DNA of 64,000 bases, taken from NCBI GenBank assembly GCA_021776235.1, contig JAJFGG010000016.1:62001-126000 (forward strand), written 5' to 3'. The notes below the pieces were generated by a model, which was given only the letters and a program-made list of their open reading frames with translations, was not told where the DNA came from and did not search any database. The position numbers and the translations under genes are program-made. Below are positions 27,760 through 35,873 of the stretch, one piece after another. This DNA comes from Alphaproteobacteria bacterium (GTDB lineage: Bacteria > Pseudomonadota > Alphaproteobacteria > GCA-2731375). Within the stretch, counting starts at the first letter, position 1; every line of letters begins with the position of its first letter.

Positions 27760-28317
27760 ATGCCACGGCAAAGCGCAATAGAAGGTGTTGTTGAAACAAG
27801 TAACGTGCATCTTGACGATGAACGGGGCTCCCTCGACAAGTTCTTCCACGCGCAGGTGCAGGATACCTGCTCTTCGGCGCTTACCTGGAAACAGGTTTTG
27901 CGCTCCACAACCAAGCAGGCCGGTGTTCTGCGCGGGCTGCAAGCCTTGAAGGCGCCCTATACCGAAGGCAAATTGATCGTTCCACTGAACGGCGAGATGT
28001 TTTGGGTAAGCGTCGACATGCGTGCCGGCAGCAACACGTTTGGCTGCTGGACATCGAAGCTGTTACGCCCCGACAACGGAAAAGGCCTGTTCGTGGCACG
28101 CGGGTTTTTCCATGGTTGTCTGTCGATGACCGACAATGTGGAACTGCTGATCATGGCCGACAACGATCATTCCGATGACCACAATGTCGGCATCAAATGG
28201 GACGACCCCGATCTTGCGATCGACTGGCCATTGCAGGACCGGCAGCCCATTTTGTCGCTAGCACACATGAAATATCCCAGCTTTGCGGACTTTCAACACA
28301 ATCATCATGGTTTGTAG
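27760..28317 (+). CDS. RmlC-family cupin, catalytic His replaced
   Basis: A 185-residue member of the dTDP-4-dehydrorhamnose 3,5-epimerase family by layout: ERGSLDKFF, GVLRGLQALKAPYTEGKLI, GEMFWVSVDMRAGSNTFG, FVARGFFHGCLSMTD and IKWDDPDLAIDWPL. In active epimerases the fourth stretch is RGLHYQ, and its histidine is the general base. Here it is Gln (RGLQAL). The usual YKCTDYY region is also changed to MADNDHS. It may therefore be non-catalytic, or act by a different mechanism on a heptose derivative. ATG chosen because GGAG precedes it. Confidence 0.83.
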   Translation: MPRQSAIEGVVETSNVHLDDERGSLDKFFHAQVQDTCSSALTWKQVLRSTTKQAGVLRGLQALKAPYTEGKLIVPLNGEMFWVSVDMRAGSNTFGCWTSKLLRPDNGKGLFVARGFFHGCLSMTDNVELLIMADNDHSDDHNVGIKWDDPDLAIDWPLQDRQPILSLAHMKYPSFADFQHNHHGL

Positions 28318-28352
28318 CCGTGGCTTGTAACGATGTCTGACGAGGCAAAGCA

Positions 28353-29102
28353 GTGAACCAGGAGCAAAGATATCTGTTCGATACCCATGGCTATATTGTC
28401 TTACGGGGTGTGCTTGACACGGCACTGGTCGCCACTCTGAACGGGCATATGGACCAACTGGAAGCATTGGCCGAGGACGAATTTCCCGAAGGCGTCACTT
28501 TGGGTAAACCACGCAGCGAAAATACCCTGTTCATCTCCAATATCGTCGAAGCCGATCCGGTCTTTTTCAATTTGATCGATCTGCCGCCGGTTATCGACAT
28601 CGTCCGCGAAACGTCGTCGGGCCTGTTCCGCCTGAACCATACCAATTCAATCACCCACGGCAGAGGCGCCTATACCTACGTTCATATGGGCGGTGCGCCG
28701 CTGCATCCGAAAGCGACCTATGCCGTGGTGGACGGAAAAATCTTTTCATTGCTGACCAAGGCAGTCTTTCCCTTGGCCAATCAGAAGACCGACGATGGCT
28801 GCTTTGCCGTCATCCCCGGTTCACACAAGTCAAATTTTGAACGCCCCAGTGACGATCACCCGGATGCCAATCCTTATCTGGTGCCGGTTGAAGCCGAGCC
28901 GGGTGACTGCATTGTGTTTACCGAAGCGCTGGCCCACGGCAGCCTGGTCAACCAATCGGGGCGGGCGCGCAGAACCCTGTTCTATTGTTACAGCGTTGGA
29001 TACATGCCGGATTGGGGCAATTTGGGTCTTTCGTTTAGCGAAGGATTTCTCGAACGGCTCTCGCCCGAACAGGCCGAGATCGTGCGCTTAAAGGCCAATT
29101 AG
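28353..29102 (+). CDS. Phytanoyl-CoA dioxygenase (PhyH) family protein
   Basis: A 249-residue 2-oxoglutarate/Fe(II)-type oxygenase-like protein. It begins FDTHGYIVLRGVLD, the usual PhyH entry. It has YVHMGGAPLHP in the place of the HxD iron-binding strand, GCFAVIPGSHKSNF (typical hydroxylase G-S-H-K segment) and a distal ALAHGSLVNQSGRARRTLFY with the second His and the 2-oxoglutarate Arg. The HxD motif is not clean, so metal binding is unproved. In this operon it could hydroxylate a sugar or a lipid carrier group. Start is GTG with GAGG eight bases upstream. Confidence 0.85.
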   Translation: MNQEQRYLFDTHGYIVLRGVLDTALVATLNGHMDQLEALAEDEFPEGVTLGKPRSENTLFISNIVEADPVFFNLIDLPPVIDIVRETSSGLFRLNHTNSITHGRGAYTYVHMGGAPLHPKATYAVVDGKIFSLLTKAVFPLANQKTDDGCFAVIPGSHKSNFERPSDDHPDANPYLVPVEAEPGDCIVFTEALAHGSLVNQSGRARRTLFYCYSVGYMPDWGNLGLSFSEGFLERLSPEQAEIVRLKAN

Positions 29103-29147
29103 TCGGACATATGGGCAAAAACAGAAATTTCGAAAAGAGAGTAACGA

Positions 29148-29597
29148 ATGATTGACGGGGTAAAAGTCGTACCGCTGCGGAAAATTCCCGATGAACGCGG
29201 CGCCGTGTTCCATTTTCTGAAGAAAACCGATCCGCATTTCACGGAGTTTGGCGAAGTCTATTTTTCCTGCGGTTATCCGGGCGTTATCAAGGCCTGGCAC
29301 ATCCATAAGGAAATGACCCTGAACAACGTTTGTGTCGTCGGGATGATCAAACTGGTCATTTACGATTGCCGTGACAATTCGCCCACAAAAGGTGAACTCA
29401 TGGAAATCCATATTGGCGAGCAGAACTATGCTCTTGTGCAAATTCCGCCACTGGTGGCCAATGGTTACAAGGCATTCGGCGACAAGATGGCGATCATTTC
29501 GAACTGCGCCAGTATGGTCCATGATCCCGACGAGCTGATCTATATAGATCCGCTCAACAACGATATTCCCTATGACTGGGCGCAGAAACATGGCTGA
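29148..29597 (+). CDS. Short RmlC-like cupin (sugar 3,5-epimerase or isomerase)
   Basis: A 149-residue single cupin domain: VKVVPLRKIPDERGAVFHFL at the start, then CGYPGVIKAWHIHKEMTLNN and VQIPPLVANGYKAFG. Unlike its neighbour two genes upstream it keeps histidines (AWHIH) where RmlC-type enzymes have RGLHY. It is a likely epimerase for a 4-keto nucleotide sugar made by the dehydratase. The end overlaps the next methyltransferase gene by eight bases. Confidence 0.82.
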   Translation: MIDGVKVVPLRKIPDERGAVFHFLKKTDPHFTEFGEVYFSCGYPGVIKAWHIHKEMTLNNVCVVGMIKLVIYDCRDNSPTKGELMEIHIGEQNYALVQIPPLVANGYKAFGDKMAIISNCASMVHDPDELIYIDPLNNDIPYDWAQKHG

Positions 29598-30867
29598 CAG
29601 CACACAACCGATCGGACCCTGCATCGTTTGTGCGGGCAGCAACATTCAGGAATTTCTGGATCTTGGCGAGACGGCTTACGCGAATGCCTTTCCGACGGCG
29701 GAAGACATCCGCCAAGGGGGCGAAGAAAAGTTCCCGCTAACTGTCGGGTACTGCCCGGACTGCCATCACGTACAATTAACCCAACACGCCACACCATCGG
29801 ATTTGTTCTCCCATTACCTGTATATGTCGTCGGCCTCGGCGGTTTTGGTCGGGCATCTTAAGGGTCTGGCAAAGACGGTGGCCGCCCGCTACCACGAGCA
29901 GGCGCAAGGCCTGGTACTCGATGTCGGATGCAACGACGGCACGCTGCTGTCCGGCTTCATGGAAGCGGGGGTTGGTCGCGTACTGGGCATCGACCCTGCC
30001 GCAAACCTGGCACCTGTCGCCCAGGACAAGGGCGTTGAGGTCATCACTGACTTTTTCAATGCGGAAACGGCGCGAAAACTGAAAAACGACGGCCGCGAGG
30101 CACAAATCATAACGCTTACCAACAGCTTTCCACATATCCCCGACCTTTCCGGTCTTTGCCGCGGCTTCGATGAATTGCTCAGCGATGACGGCGTGATCGT
30201 ATTGGAGGCGCATTATCTTGGTGACCTTCTCGACATGCTGGCCTTCGACACGGTTTATCACGAGCATGTGTCGTACTGGTCCCTTGGTCCAGCCTGCCGT
30301 TTATTCGCAGCCCACGGCTTCGAGGTGGTCGATGTGGAGAGGCTGCCCATCCATCATGGCCAGTTAAGGCTTTGGGTGCGCCGCGCCGGTAAGGAAGCAG
30401 TCAGTGAACGTGTCGCCACTTTGCTAGAGGCGGAAAAGGCACGTGGATTTGGACGCCTTGAGACTTTTCAGGCGTTTGCCGGCGCCATCGACCAGATCAG
30501 GAGTTCTGTTACCGATTGGTTGGCGCAAGCCACGGCGGAGGGAAAAACGGTAGCCGGCTATGGCGCGCCGGCCAAGGGGAACACACTGCTCAGTTACCTG
30601 CGGGTCAGCCCTGAGGATCTGAAGTACATTGCCGATCTGAACCATCTGAAGCAGGGCCGTTTTACGCCTGGAACACATATCCCGGTGGTTTCCCCGGACC
30701 TGTTGCGGCAAGATCCACCGGACTATTTGCTAATTCTTGCCTGGAATTTTGTGGAGGAAATCGCCGCGCAACAGCAGGCCTTTGCCGATACGGGCGGTCG
30801 TTTTTTTGTGCCGGTTCCATCTCTGCGCGAGATTACCGGCGCTGCAACCGCAATACCGGCGGCATAA
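29590..30867 (+). CDS. Sugar C-methyltransferase with N-terminal zinc domain
   Basis: A 425-residue protein of the class that methylates a carbon of 4-keto nucleotide sugars (NovU/TylC3-type). The N-terminus has zinc cysteines Cys11-x2-Cys14 and Cys55-x2-Cys58 (GYCPDCHHVQL). The SAM-binding motif is VLDVGCNDGTLL (109-120). HHGQLRLWV and AGYGAPAKGNTLL in the C-terminal domain are also characteristic. It completes the operon and predicts a branched (C-methyl) deoxy sugar. A perfect palindrome immediately follows its stop. Confidence 0.9.
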   Translation: MADSTQPIGPCIVCAGSNIQEFLDLGETAYANAFPTAEDIRQGGEEKFPLTVGYCPDCHHVQLTQHATPSDLFSHYLYMSSASAVLVGHLKGLAKTVAARYHEQAQGLVLDVGCNDGTLLSGFMEAGVGRVLGIDPAANLAPVAQDKGVEVITDFFNAETARKLKNDGREAQIITLTNSFPHIPDLSGLCRGFDELLSDDGVIVLEAHYLGDLLDMLAFDTVYHEHVSYWSLGPACRLFAAHGFEVVDVERLPIHHGQLRLWVRRAGKEAVSERVATLLEAEKARGFGRLETFQAFAGAIDQIRSSVTDWLAQATAEGKTVAGYGAPAKGNTLLSYLRVSPEDLKYIADLNHLKQGRFTPGTHIPVVSPDLLRQDPPDYLLILAWNFVEEIAAQQQAFADTGGRFFVPVPSLREITGAATAIPAA

Positions 30868-30893
30868 GGGGTCTTCTCAGCTGAGAAGACCCC
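30868..30893. terminator. Perfect 26-base palindrome between convergent operons
   Basis: Two 13-base arms, GGGGTCTTCTCAG and CTGAGAAGACCCC, abut with no spacer, starting right after the C-methyltransferase stop. A tail rich in T (CATTCATTTTG) follows about 10 bases later on plus. Position between two long head-on operons suggests a bidirectional terminator. A zero-length loop is unusual, because at least three bases must be unpaired in RNA. Confidence 0.6.
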
Positions 30894-30921
30894 GGCTGCG
30901 TTCATTCATTTTGAATTTGCG

Positions 30922-32811
30922 CTAGCCTGCCGCTGCCGCCAGGGAACCGGGCAGTTCGCCGATCATCAAGCGTGGAATGTCTTTGTTCTTGAAATCTTGC
31001 GCATGCAGATCAGCGACGGTCAGATCGAACGCCTCCAGCCGTTCCTTCCAGTATGAAGAGCGAGATAGCTGACCTTCGAGACGTGTGATCGTCGCCGGCG
31101 CGATGGATCCCTCCAATTTATGCTCGAGATAGGCCAGAAAATAGAGTGCAAATCCGTGCTCGGGCGAAATGACATCGCAAAGATTGTTCAGATGGTGCCG
31201 CAGTTGCTGCAACTTCTGAATTCGATTTTCACCAAATAGACGATGAAAATTCAGGTGATAATTCATGAAGAACCAGATGTCGTCGATCTGTTCGCGTGTT
31301 GGAATGGCGTCCAACGGTATCGCTTCAAAGGCTTCCGCAAATCCAACGGTGGCCAGGCGTTGGCCGGTTTCGAGCTCATTTTGCTTGCCAAAGCCGCCCG
31401 ACATAAAGCGCACTTCAGAAGTTTCCGTTGCCTCGATCAGACCTTGGGCGATCATGGCGTCATAGATGGGCGTGTTCGGCAGCGGCTGTAGAGCCGTAAT
31501 GCCGCACCAATCCATGTCCATTTGTCTGGCAACGTTGATTGTATCCCCGATCATGGCCAGCGTTTCGTTGGGAAACCCCAACATCAAAAAGACCCGGGCA
31601 TGGATGCTCGGATAGCGCTTCAATGTTTCCGCCGCTCGCAGAAATACATCGACGGTTCCGGGCTTCTTGACCTGCCGTAGGATTTGAGGATTGCCGGATT
31701 CCATTCCGATATTCAGCGCGATGCAACCGCTCTCGGCCATGGCATGCACGGTTTGATCGTCGCAAGACGACGCAATGACGCCGTTCGTTGCATCCCAGGT
31801 CATCTTCAGGCCACGCTTGATCTTGCCGTTGAATAGCTGCAGGGCCCGATCCTGATCCTTCAGCAAATCGTCATCGAGCCAGACAATATGATTGATGCCC
31901 TGGACTTCCTCGAGATACTGCAATTCGTCCAAAACACTATCGACATCGCGGTGACGCACACCACGACCGTTGAAATTTCGAACACTGCAGAAGGTGCACT
32001 GCGCCCGGCAACCGCGATTGGACAGCACGGTTGCGAAACGGCTGCCCTCTGGTTTCAAAGCGTAAAAATTACCGATGGTGCCGTATTCGGACAGTCTGCC
32101 GATGTCGATCAGATCATAGGCGGGAAGAACACTGATGTCCTGCCGGTCCGGGGCCGCCGGTTGCGCGATCGAATGCCGTTCGTCACCATCGGACAGGATA
32201 ACCTGGGCCAGGGCACTTGCCGGCTTGGCGCCACGGACCACATCGCAAAACAATTCAATTGCAACATCGGCTTCCTTCAGAAAGGCAATATCAATGCCCT
32301 TAATGTCATCAAGGATGCGTTCGGGGTTGTTGGAGACGTGAACGCCTCCCACCGCAACCGGTACATCAAAAGCTGCTGCATAGTCACAAACACGGCTGAA
32401 CGACAGATGCGTCATTGTGAACATGCAGGTGACGCCAATGAGATCGGGCGCGAAGTCCTCAATTCCCGCCTTCAACTCCTGTCGCCATATGGCATCGAAA
32501 TCAAAACTGCCGTCGTCGTACTGGTCGCGGCACGACTCCAAAATACTGTTGTTGAGGTTGCAAATTCTGACCTCAATATTTCGGCGACGAAGGTGTTCGG
32601 CGATGAGCAATATGCCATAGGGCGGGTAGTTGGCGTAGCGGCCACGCAAGGCGGTTTCTGGTTGAAACAGCTCGCTATTGCCGTCGGGCGGATTAACCAG
32701 GAGAACGCGATCTAAAGCGCCTTCCGGGAACAACCGCCGCAAAGCGCTTTCGACTTTAATCAAATCTGGGCTGTCTTGACCGCGCGTCGCAACCCTAGCC
32801 GCATGTGCCAT
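30922..32811 (-). CDS. B12-binding-type radical SAM protein
   Basis: A 629-residue protein. Residues about 35-190 form an N-terminal Rossmann-like domain typical of B12-binding radical SAM enzymes (RVLLVNPPDG, then GVTCMFTMTH and PVAVGGVHVSNNPE), but no DxHxxG cobalamin motif was seen. The radical SAM domain follows with Cys268-x3-Cys272-x2-Cys275 (GCRAQCTFC), IVWLDDDLL, and IGMESGNPQILRQVKKPG. A 200-residue C-terminal extension is unrecognised. Members modify unactivated carbons (methylation, ring changes, P-methylation). The ATG has ACAGGAG upstream; it overlaps the SDR gene by 17 bases. It is last in the minus-strand sugar array. Confidence 0.9.
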   Translation of the reverse strand: MAHAARVATRGQDSPDLIKVESALRRLFPEGALDRVLLVNPPDGNSELFQPETALRGRYANYPPYGILLIAEHLRRRNIEVRICNLNNSILESCRDQYDDGSFDFDAIWRQELKAGIEDFAPDLIGVTCMFTMTHLSFSRVCDYAAAFDVPVAVGGVHVSNNPERILDDIKGIDIAFLKEADVAIELFCDVVRGAKPASALAQVILSDGDERHSIAQPAAPDRQDISVLPAYDLIDIGRLSEYGTIGNFYALKPEGSRFATVLSNRGCRAQCTFCSVRNFNGRGVRHRDVDSVLDELQYLEEVQGINHIVWLDDDLLKDQDRALQLFNGKIKRGLKMTWDATNGVIASSCDDQTVHAMAESGCIALNIGMESGNPQILRQVKKPGTVDVFLRAAETLKRYPSIHARVFLMLGFPNETLAMIGDTINVARQMDMDWCGITALQPLPNTPIYDAMIAQGLIEATETSEVRFMSGGFGKQNELETGQRLATVGFAEAFEAIPLDAIPTREQIDDIWFFMNYHLNFHRLFGENRIQKLQQLRHHLNNLCDVISPEHGFALYFLAYLEHKLEGSIAPATITRLEGQLSRSSYWKERLEAFDLTVADLHAQDFKNKDIPRLMIGELPGSLAAAAG

Positions 32812-33811
32812 GCTGCACTCCTGTCGTGATTTCGCCAGGCGCCGGGCTGATCTGGGCGTCCAAATTGGCGTGTAGGGTCAAGCAGCGCGAAAGTTCGTCA
32901 ATGATGACCTCAGATGATGGGCGTATGGGCTCGAAACCCGGCATCTCCATGGCCCGATTGCTGAGCTGTCGCGGCCAATCCGGATTATCTTCATCGATAT
33001 CGGCGGCATCGCTAACCGTGCAGCGCAAGCCGAGGCGCTTGCAGACCAACGCCAAGATACGCCTTTTGGAAATCGCTTCAGGACTGACAAGGTCGATCGC
33101 CCGATTGAAGGCCGGTGTATTCAGTGCGTAACCTACGCAGTCGGCAATTTCGGGCGGCCCGATATAGTCCCTTAGAAAATTCTGCCTGTTGATTTGCAGG
33201 GGCTTTCCCGAAATTAAGCTGTTCGCAATTTCAGAAAGAAAGTAGCCGCCTGCAATGGGGAGTTCCTTGCTGAGATAACCGAAGACCCGAACGTCGAGAA
33301 TTGAACGCGAGACCAGGGCGCGATGCTTGGCTTCGGCGACGATTTTCGCTAATGGGTAACAGGGGGTCTTCTCGGATTGATTAACAGGAATTGTCAATGC
33401 GTCACTGTTTTCAGCGGGACGATTATAGGCGTTGCCGTAAATCGCACCGGTACTAAGGAAGAGCAATTTACAGCGCGGCTGCTGGTTGAGATAAGCCAAT
33501 GTCATGTTGTCAACGGCTTCCGAGGCATAAAGGATTTCAGCCCCCAACCCGCGAATGACCTTGGGATCGCCCGGCAACGCGGCGTTCACGACGAGATCAT
33601 AGGCGTCGCGACCAAAGTCACTGGTATGGCTGATTTCAGCCGCTCGTTCGCCCTTTTCAGCAACGCCCAAGAGTGTTCGCAGGCGCCCGGGCCGTTCGGT
33701 GAAGAGATCCAGCCGGCAATCGGCATCCAGTGCCTCGGCCAAGCCGCGGCCAATTTGACCCCCGGCCCCGAGAATCGCAATTCTGGCGCCTGAAATGCCC
33801 CGATCTGTCAT
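32795..33811 (-). CDS. NAD-dependent epimerase/dehydratase-like SDR
   Basis: About 338 residues. The N-terminus has IAILGAGGQIGRGLAEAL (GxxGxxG). FLSTGAIYGNAYNRP supplies the Ser region, and YPLAK gives the YxxxK pair. YIGPPEIADCVGYAL is typical of SDR proteins acting on nucleotide sugars. The ATG at 33811 is chosen because GAGG lies eight bases upstream and the fold starts there. It lies between two radical-SAM genes. Substrate unknown; 4-keto reductase or epimerase in the array's pathway. Confidence 0.84.
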   Translation of the reverse strand: MTDRGISGARIAILGAGGQIGRGLAEALDADCRLDLFTERPGRLRTLLGVAEKGERAAEISHTSDFGRDAYDLVVNAALPGDPKVIRGLGAEILYASEAVDNMTLAYLNQQPRCKLLFLSTGAIYGNAYNRPAENSDALTIPVNQSEKTPCYPLAKIVAEAKHRALVSRSILDVRVFGYLSKELPIAGGYFLSEIANSLISGKPLQINRQNFLRDYIGPPEIADCVGYALNTPAFNRAIDLVSPEAISKRRILALVCKRLGLRCTVSDAADIDEDNPDWPRQLSNRAMEMPGFEPIRPSSEVIIDELSRCLTLHANLDAQISPAPGEITTGVQHGTCG

Positions 33812-33933
33812 CTCTGCCTCAAAAATTCCCGGAAAACGACCCTTGCAGCCGGTATCATAGGCATCAAACATGCTCAAATTATTAACTCTTTCGGATCATT
33901 TCCCGGGCATTTTGCGGGCCCGCCGGGACAGCC

Positions 33934-34899
33934 CTATCCTTGAACGCGGCCAGCCTCCGTTGCCAAGACGGTACAGTGGCCACACAGTTTGTGTTGGCTC
34001 TTTTTCCCGGCCGAATGGAGTTCGCGCAATTTGTTTAGCGGTTTGGCATTGAAGAGGTCGATGGGGTCCGTATCAAAAGCATTTCCGAAGCCATATTTAC
34101 CTTCGAGCAGATCTTCAAAACACAAAGCGACCTTGCCGTTGGCCAAGATCACAAGCTTTTCGAATAGATGGTGACACGGCTGTGCGGCCAACGGATCGTT
34201 GTTTTCAATGCGGGTGGCGTCGCCGCCCGTTTGCCCTGACCAGTCGTGCATGTGGTAACGAAGCACAAGATCGTTTCTTTTCTCGTTGATCCTGGTTTTC
34301 CAGAAGGCGCGGTATGCTTCCCATTCCTGGGCATTGTGTTTCTGTTGGATGAAGCGGATGACAAACCGGGTTTTATGGTTGCCGGCATCGCGTTCGCGAA
34401 TTGCCGCCTCAACGTTGCTGACAACGCGGTCGAAATTTGTTCGTGGGCGTGCGGTTTCGTGCACGGCCCTAGTTGCGCCGTCGATACTGACGAGGATTGT
34501 GTCAACGCCACCGGCAAGAAGTTGCCTGCGCCATTCAAGATCCAGCAAATGCGCGTTGGTCGATACGGCCACGCCTGTGAAGCCTCGATTTTTGAGCAAC
34601 GCAACCCGTTCTGGCAAGAATCGATCGAGCAGGGGTTCCCCCAATCCGAACAAATCAAACATCGTAATCTGATCTCGATAAGGTACCAGGCGGTCTATGA
34701 GGGCTTCGAATTTCTCCATCGACATCACGCCTTTGTCCCGTTCCGTCGGATGTTCGATCAGGCACATCGGGCAACGGGCATTGCAGCCGAAGACTGTTTC
34801 GATCACGACCCGGGACGGGATCAGGCGTTCGCCATGCCGATCGGTCATGTCCATGGCGCCTTGCCGCTTGTCGCCGATAGCTGTGGATGATGCCGCCAT
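33934..34899 (-). CDS. Radical SAM/SPASM-type protein
   Basis: About 321 residues with the radical SAM cluster motif Cys39-x3-Cys43-x2-Cys46 (FGCNARCPMC). FDLFGLGEPLLDRF follows (GGE-like segment as GLGEP), then VSTNAHLL and ILVSIDGATRAVHE. C-terminal cysteines (CHHLFEKLVILANGKVALCFED and LCGHC) resemble a shortened SPASM cluster site. ATG at 34899 is chosen (AAAGG upstream), since upstream codons run into the neighbouring gene. It follows the E1-beta gene by 32 bases. Family members modify sugars, peptides or cofactors. Confidence 0.88.
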   Translation of the reverse strand: MAASSTAIGDKRQGAMDMTDRHGERLIPSRVVIETVFGCNARCPMCLIEHPTERDKGVMSMEKFEALIDRLVPYRDQITMFDLFGLGEPLLDRFLPERVALLKNRGFTGVAVSTNAHLLDLEWRRQLLAGGVDTILVSIDGATRAVHETARPRTNFDRVVSNVEAAIRERDAGNHKTRFVIRFIQQKHNAQEWEAYRAFWKTRINEKRNDLVLRYHMHDWSGQTGGDATRIENNDPLAAQPCHHLFEKLVILANGKVALCFEDLLEGKYGFGNAFDTDPIDLFNAKPLNKLRELHSAGKKSQHKLCGHCTVLATEAGRVQG

Positions 34900-34931
34900 G
34901 TTCAGCCTTTGGATTAGAGGGCAAGGCGCGC

Positions 34932-35873
34932 CTAAGGCGCGTCGAGGAAGGCGCGGATTTCGTTCATGTCGGGCTGGAACCGGTCTGGATTGGGACACAG
35001 GGTCCAATCATCATAGGACATGACCTTAACCCGTGTGGCCCCCAGCATTTCGGATACTGCGCTCACCAAGCCGAAATACGGTTTATTGCGACTCTTCGCG
35101 TCATCAAGAATAAGCAACCGTCCCGCCGTCATGGCTTCTTCGCGAACATTATCGCCGACGGTAATATGCGCGGCGTTTACGCCCATCAGGCCGCATGAAT
35201 AACCCTCAGCCGTCAACTGTCCTTGGATCTCGGCCGCCTGGGGAAACGCCATATTGTAGGCGCAGACCGTGAGGTCCCGGCCGGATTCATAAACGATGCT
35301 GTCGGCGTGCTCGGTTATATGCTTTGGCGCCAGTGTCGAACCCGGAACCGGTTCGCGGAACAAACGTTCGCTGCAGGTGATAATGCGGAATCCCGGCGCG
35401 GCGAAGTGCCTGGCCAACACGGCGGGTATGTCGTGACGATTTGTGACGGTATACCCTTCGATATCCGCAATCGAGCACAGGTCATAAAGCCCGTTGAATG
35501 AACTTTGCGGCCCCGAATATCCGCCATCAACGGTAATTGCCAGGATCGTGAACGAGGCTCCCAGGTTTTCCCCGCGCAGGATATTCCAGGTATTGACCAG
35601 TTGATCGACACCAAGCAGCAAGAAATCCAACTGCTTCATGCAATAGGCGCTGCTGATACCCTTTAGCATCAGGCCGAAGCCAACACCGGCCAGTGTGTTT
35701 TCGCTGTTTTGGGTATTGATGGCACGGTGGTCGTCATCCAGGTTCAGGTTGCGGGTCAGCCCGCCGAGGCATGAACCCGCGTCCACATTCTGGCCGTAAA
35801 GAACAAATCGGTCCTGTGCTGCGATGGTTTTGCGCAGGCAGGCGTTCACGAATGACACGTAGCTTTCGCTCAT
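34932..35873 (-). CDS. TPP-dependent E1-beta / transketolase-like subunit
   Basis: A 313-residue homologue of the beta subunit of 2-oxoacid dehydrogenase E1 or of the transketolase pyrimidine-binding half. The TPP-activating glutamate is Glu58 in QNSENTLAGVGFGLMLKG. ITVDGGYSGPQSSFN then corresponds to the E1-beta phosphate-loop region. The C-terminal Rossmann domain (VCAYNMAFPQAAEIQGQL, RLLILDDAKSRNK) is complete. The start overlaps the alpha-subunit stop (ATGACATGAG arrangement), so the two form one translationally coupled enzyme. No E2 or E3 lies nearby. It may perform carboligation or transketolation on a sugar precursor instead of oxidative decarboxylation. Confidence 0.86.
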   Translation of the reverse strand: MSESYVSFVNACLRKTIAAQDRFVLYGQNVDAGSCLGGLTRNLNLDDDHRAINTQNSENTLAGVGFGLMLKGISSAYCMKQLDFLLLGVDQLVNTWNILRGENLGASFTILAITVDGGYSGPQSSFNGLYDLCSIADIEGYTVTNRHDIPAVLARHFAAPGFRIITCSERLFREPVPGSTLAPKHITEHADSIVYESGRDLTVCAYNMAFPQAAEIQGQLTAEGYSCGLMGVNAAHITVGDNVREEAMTAGRLLILDDAKSRNKPYFGLVSAVSEMLGATRVKVMSYDDWTLCPNPDRFQPDMNEIRAFLDAP

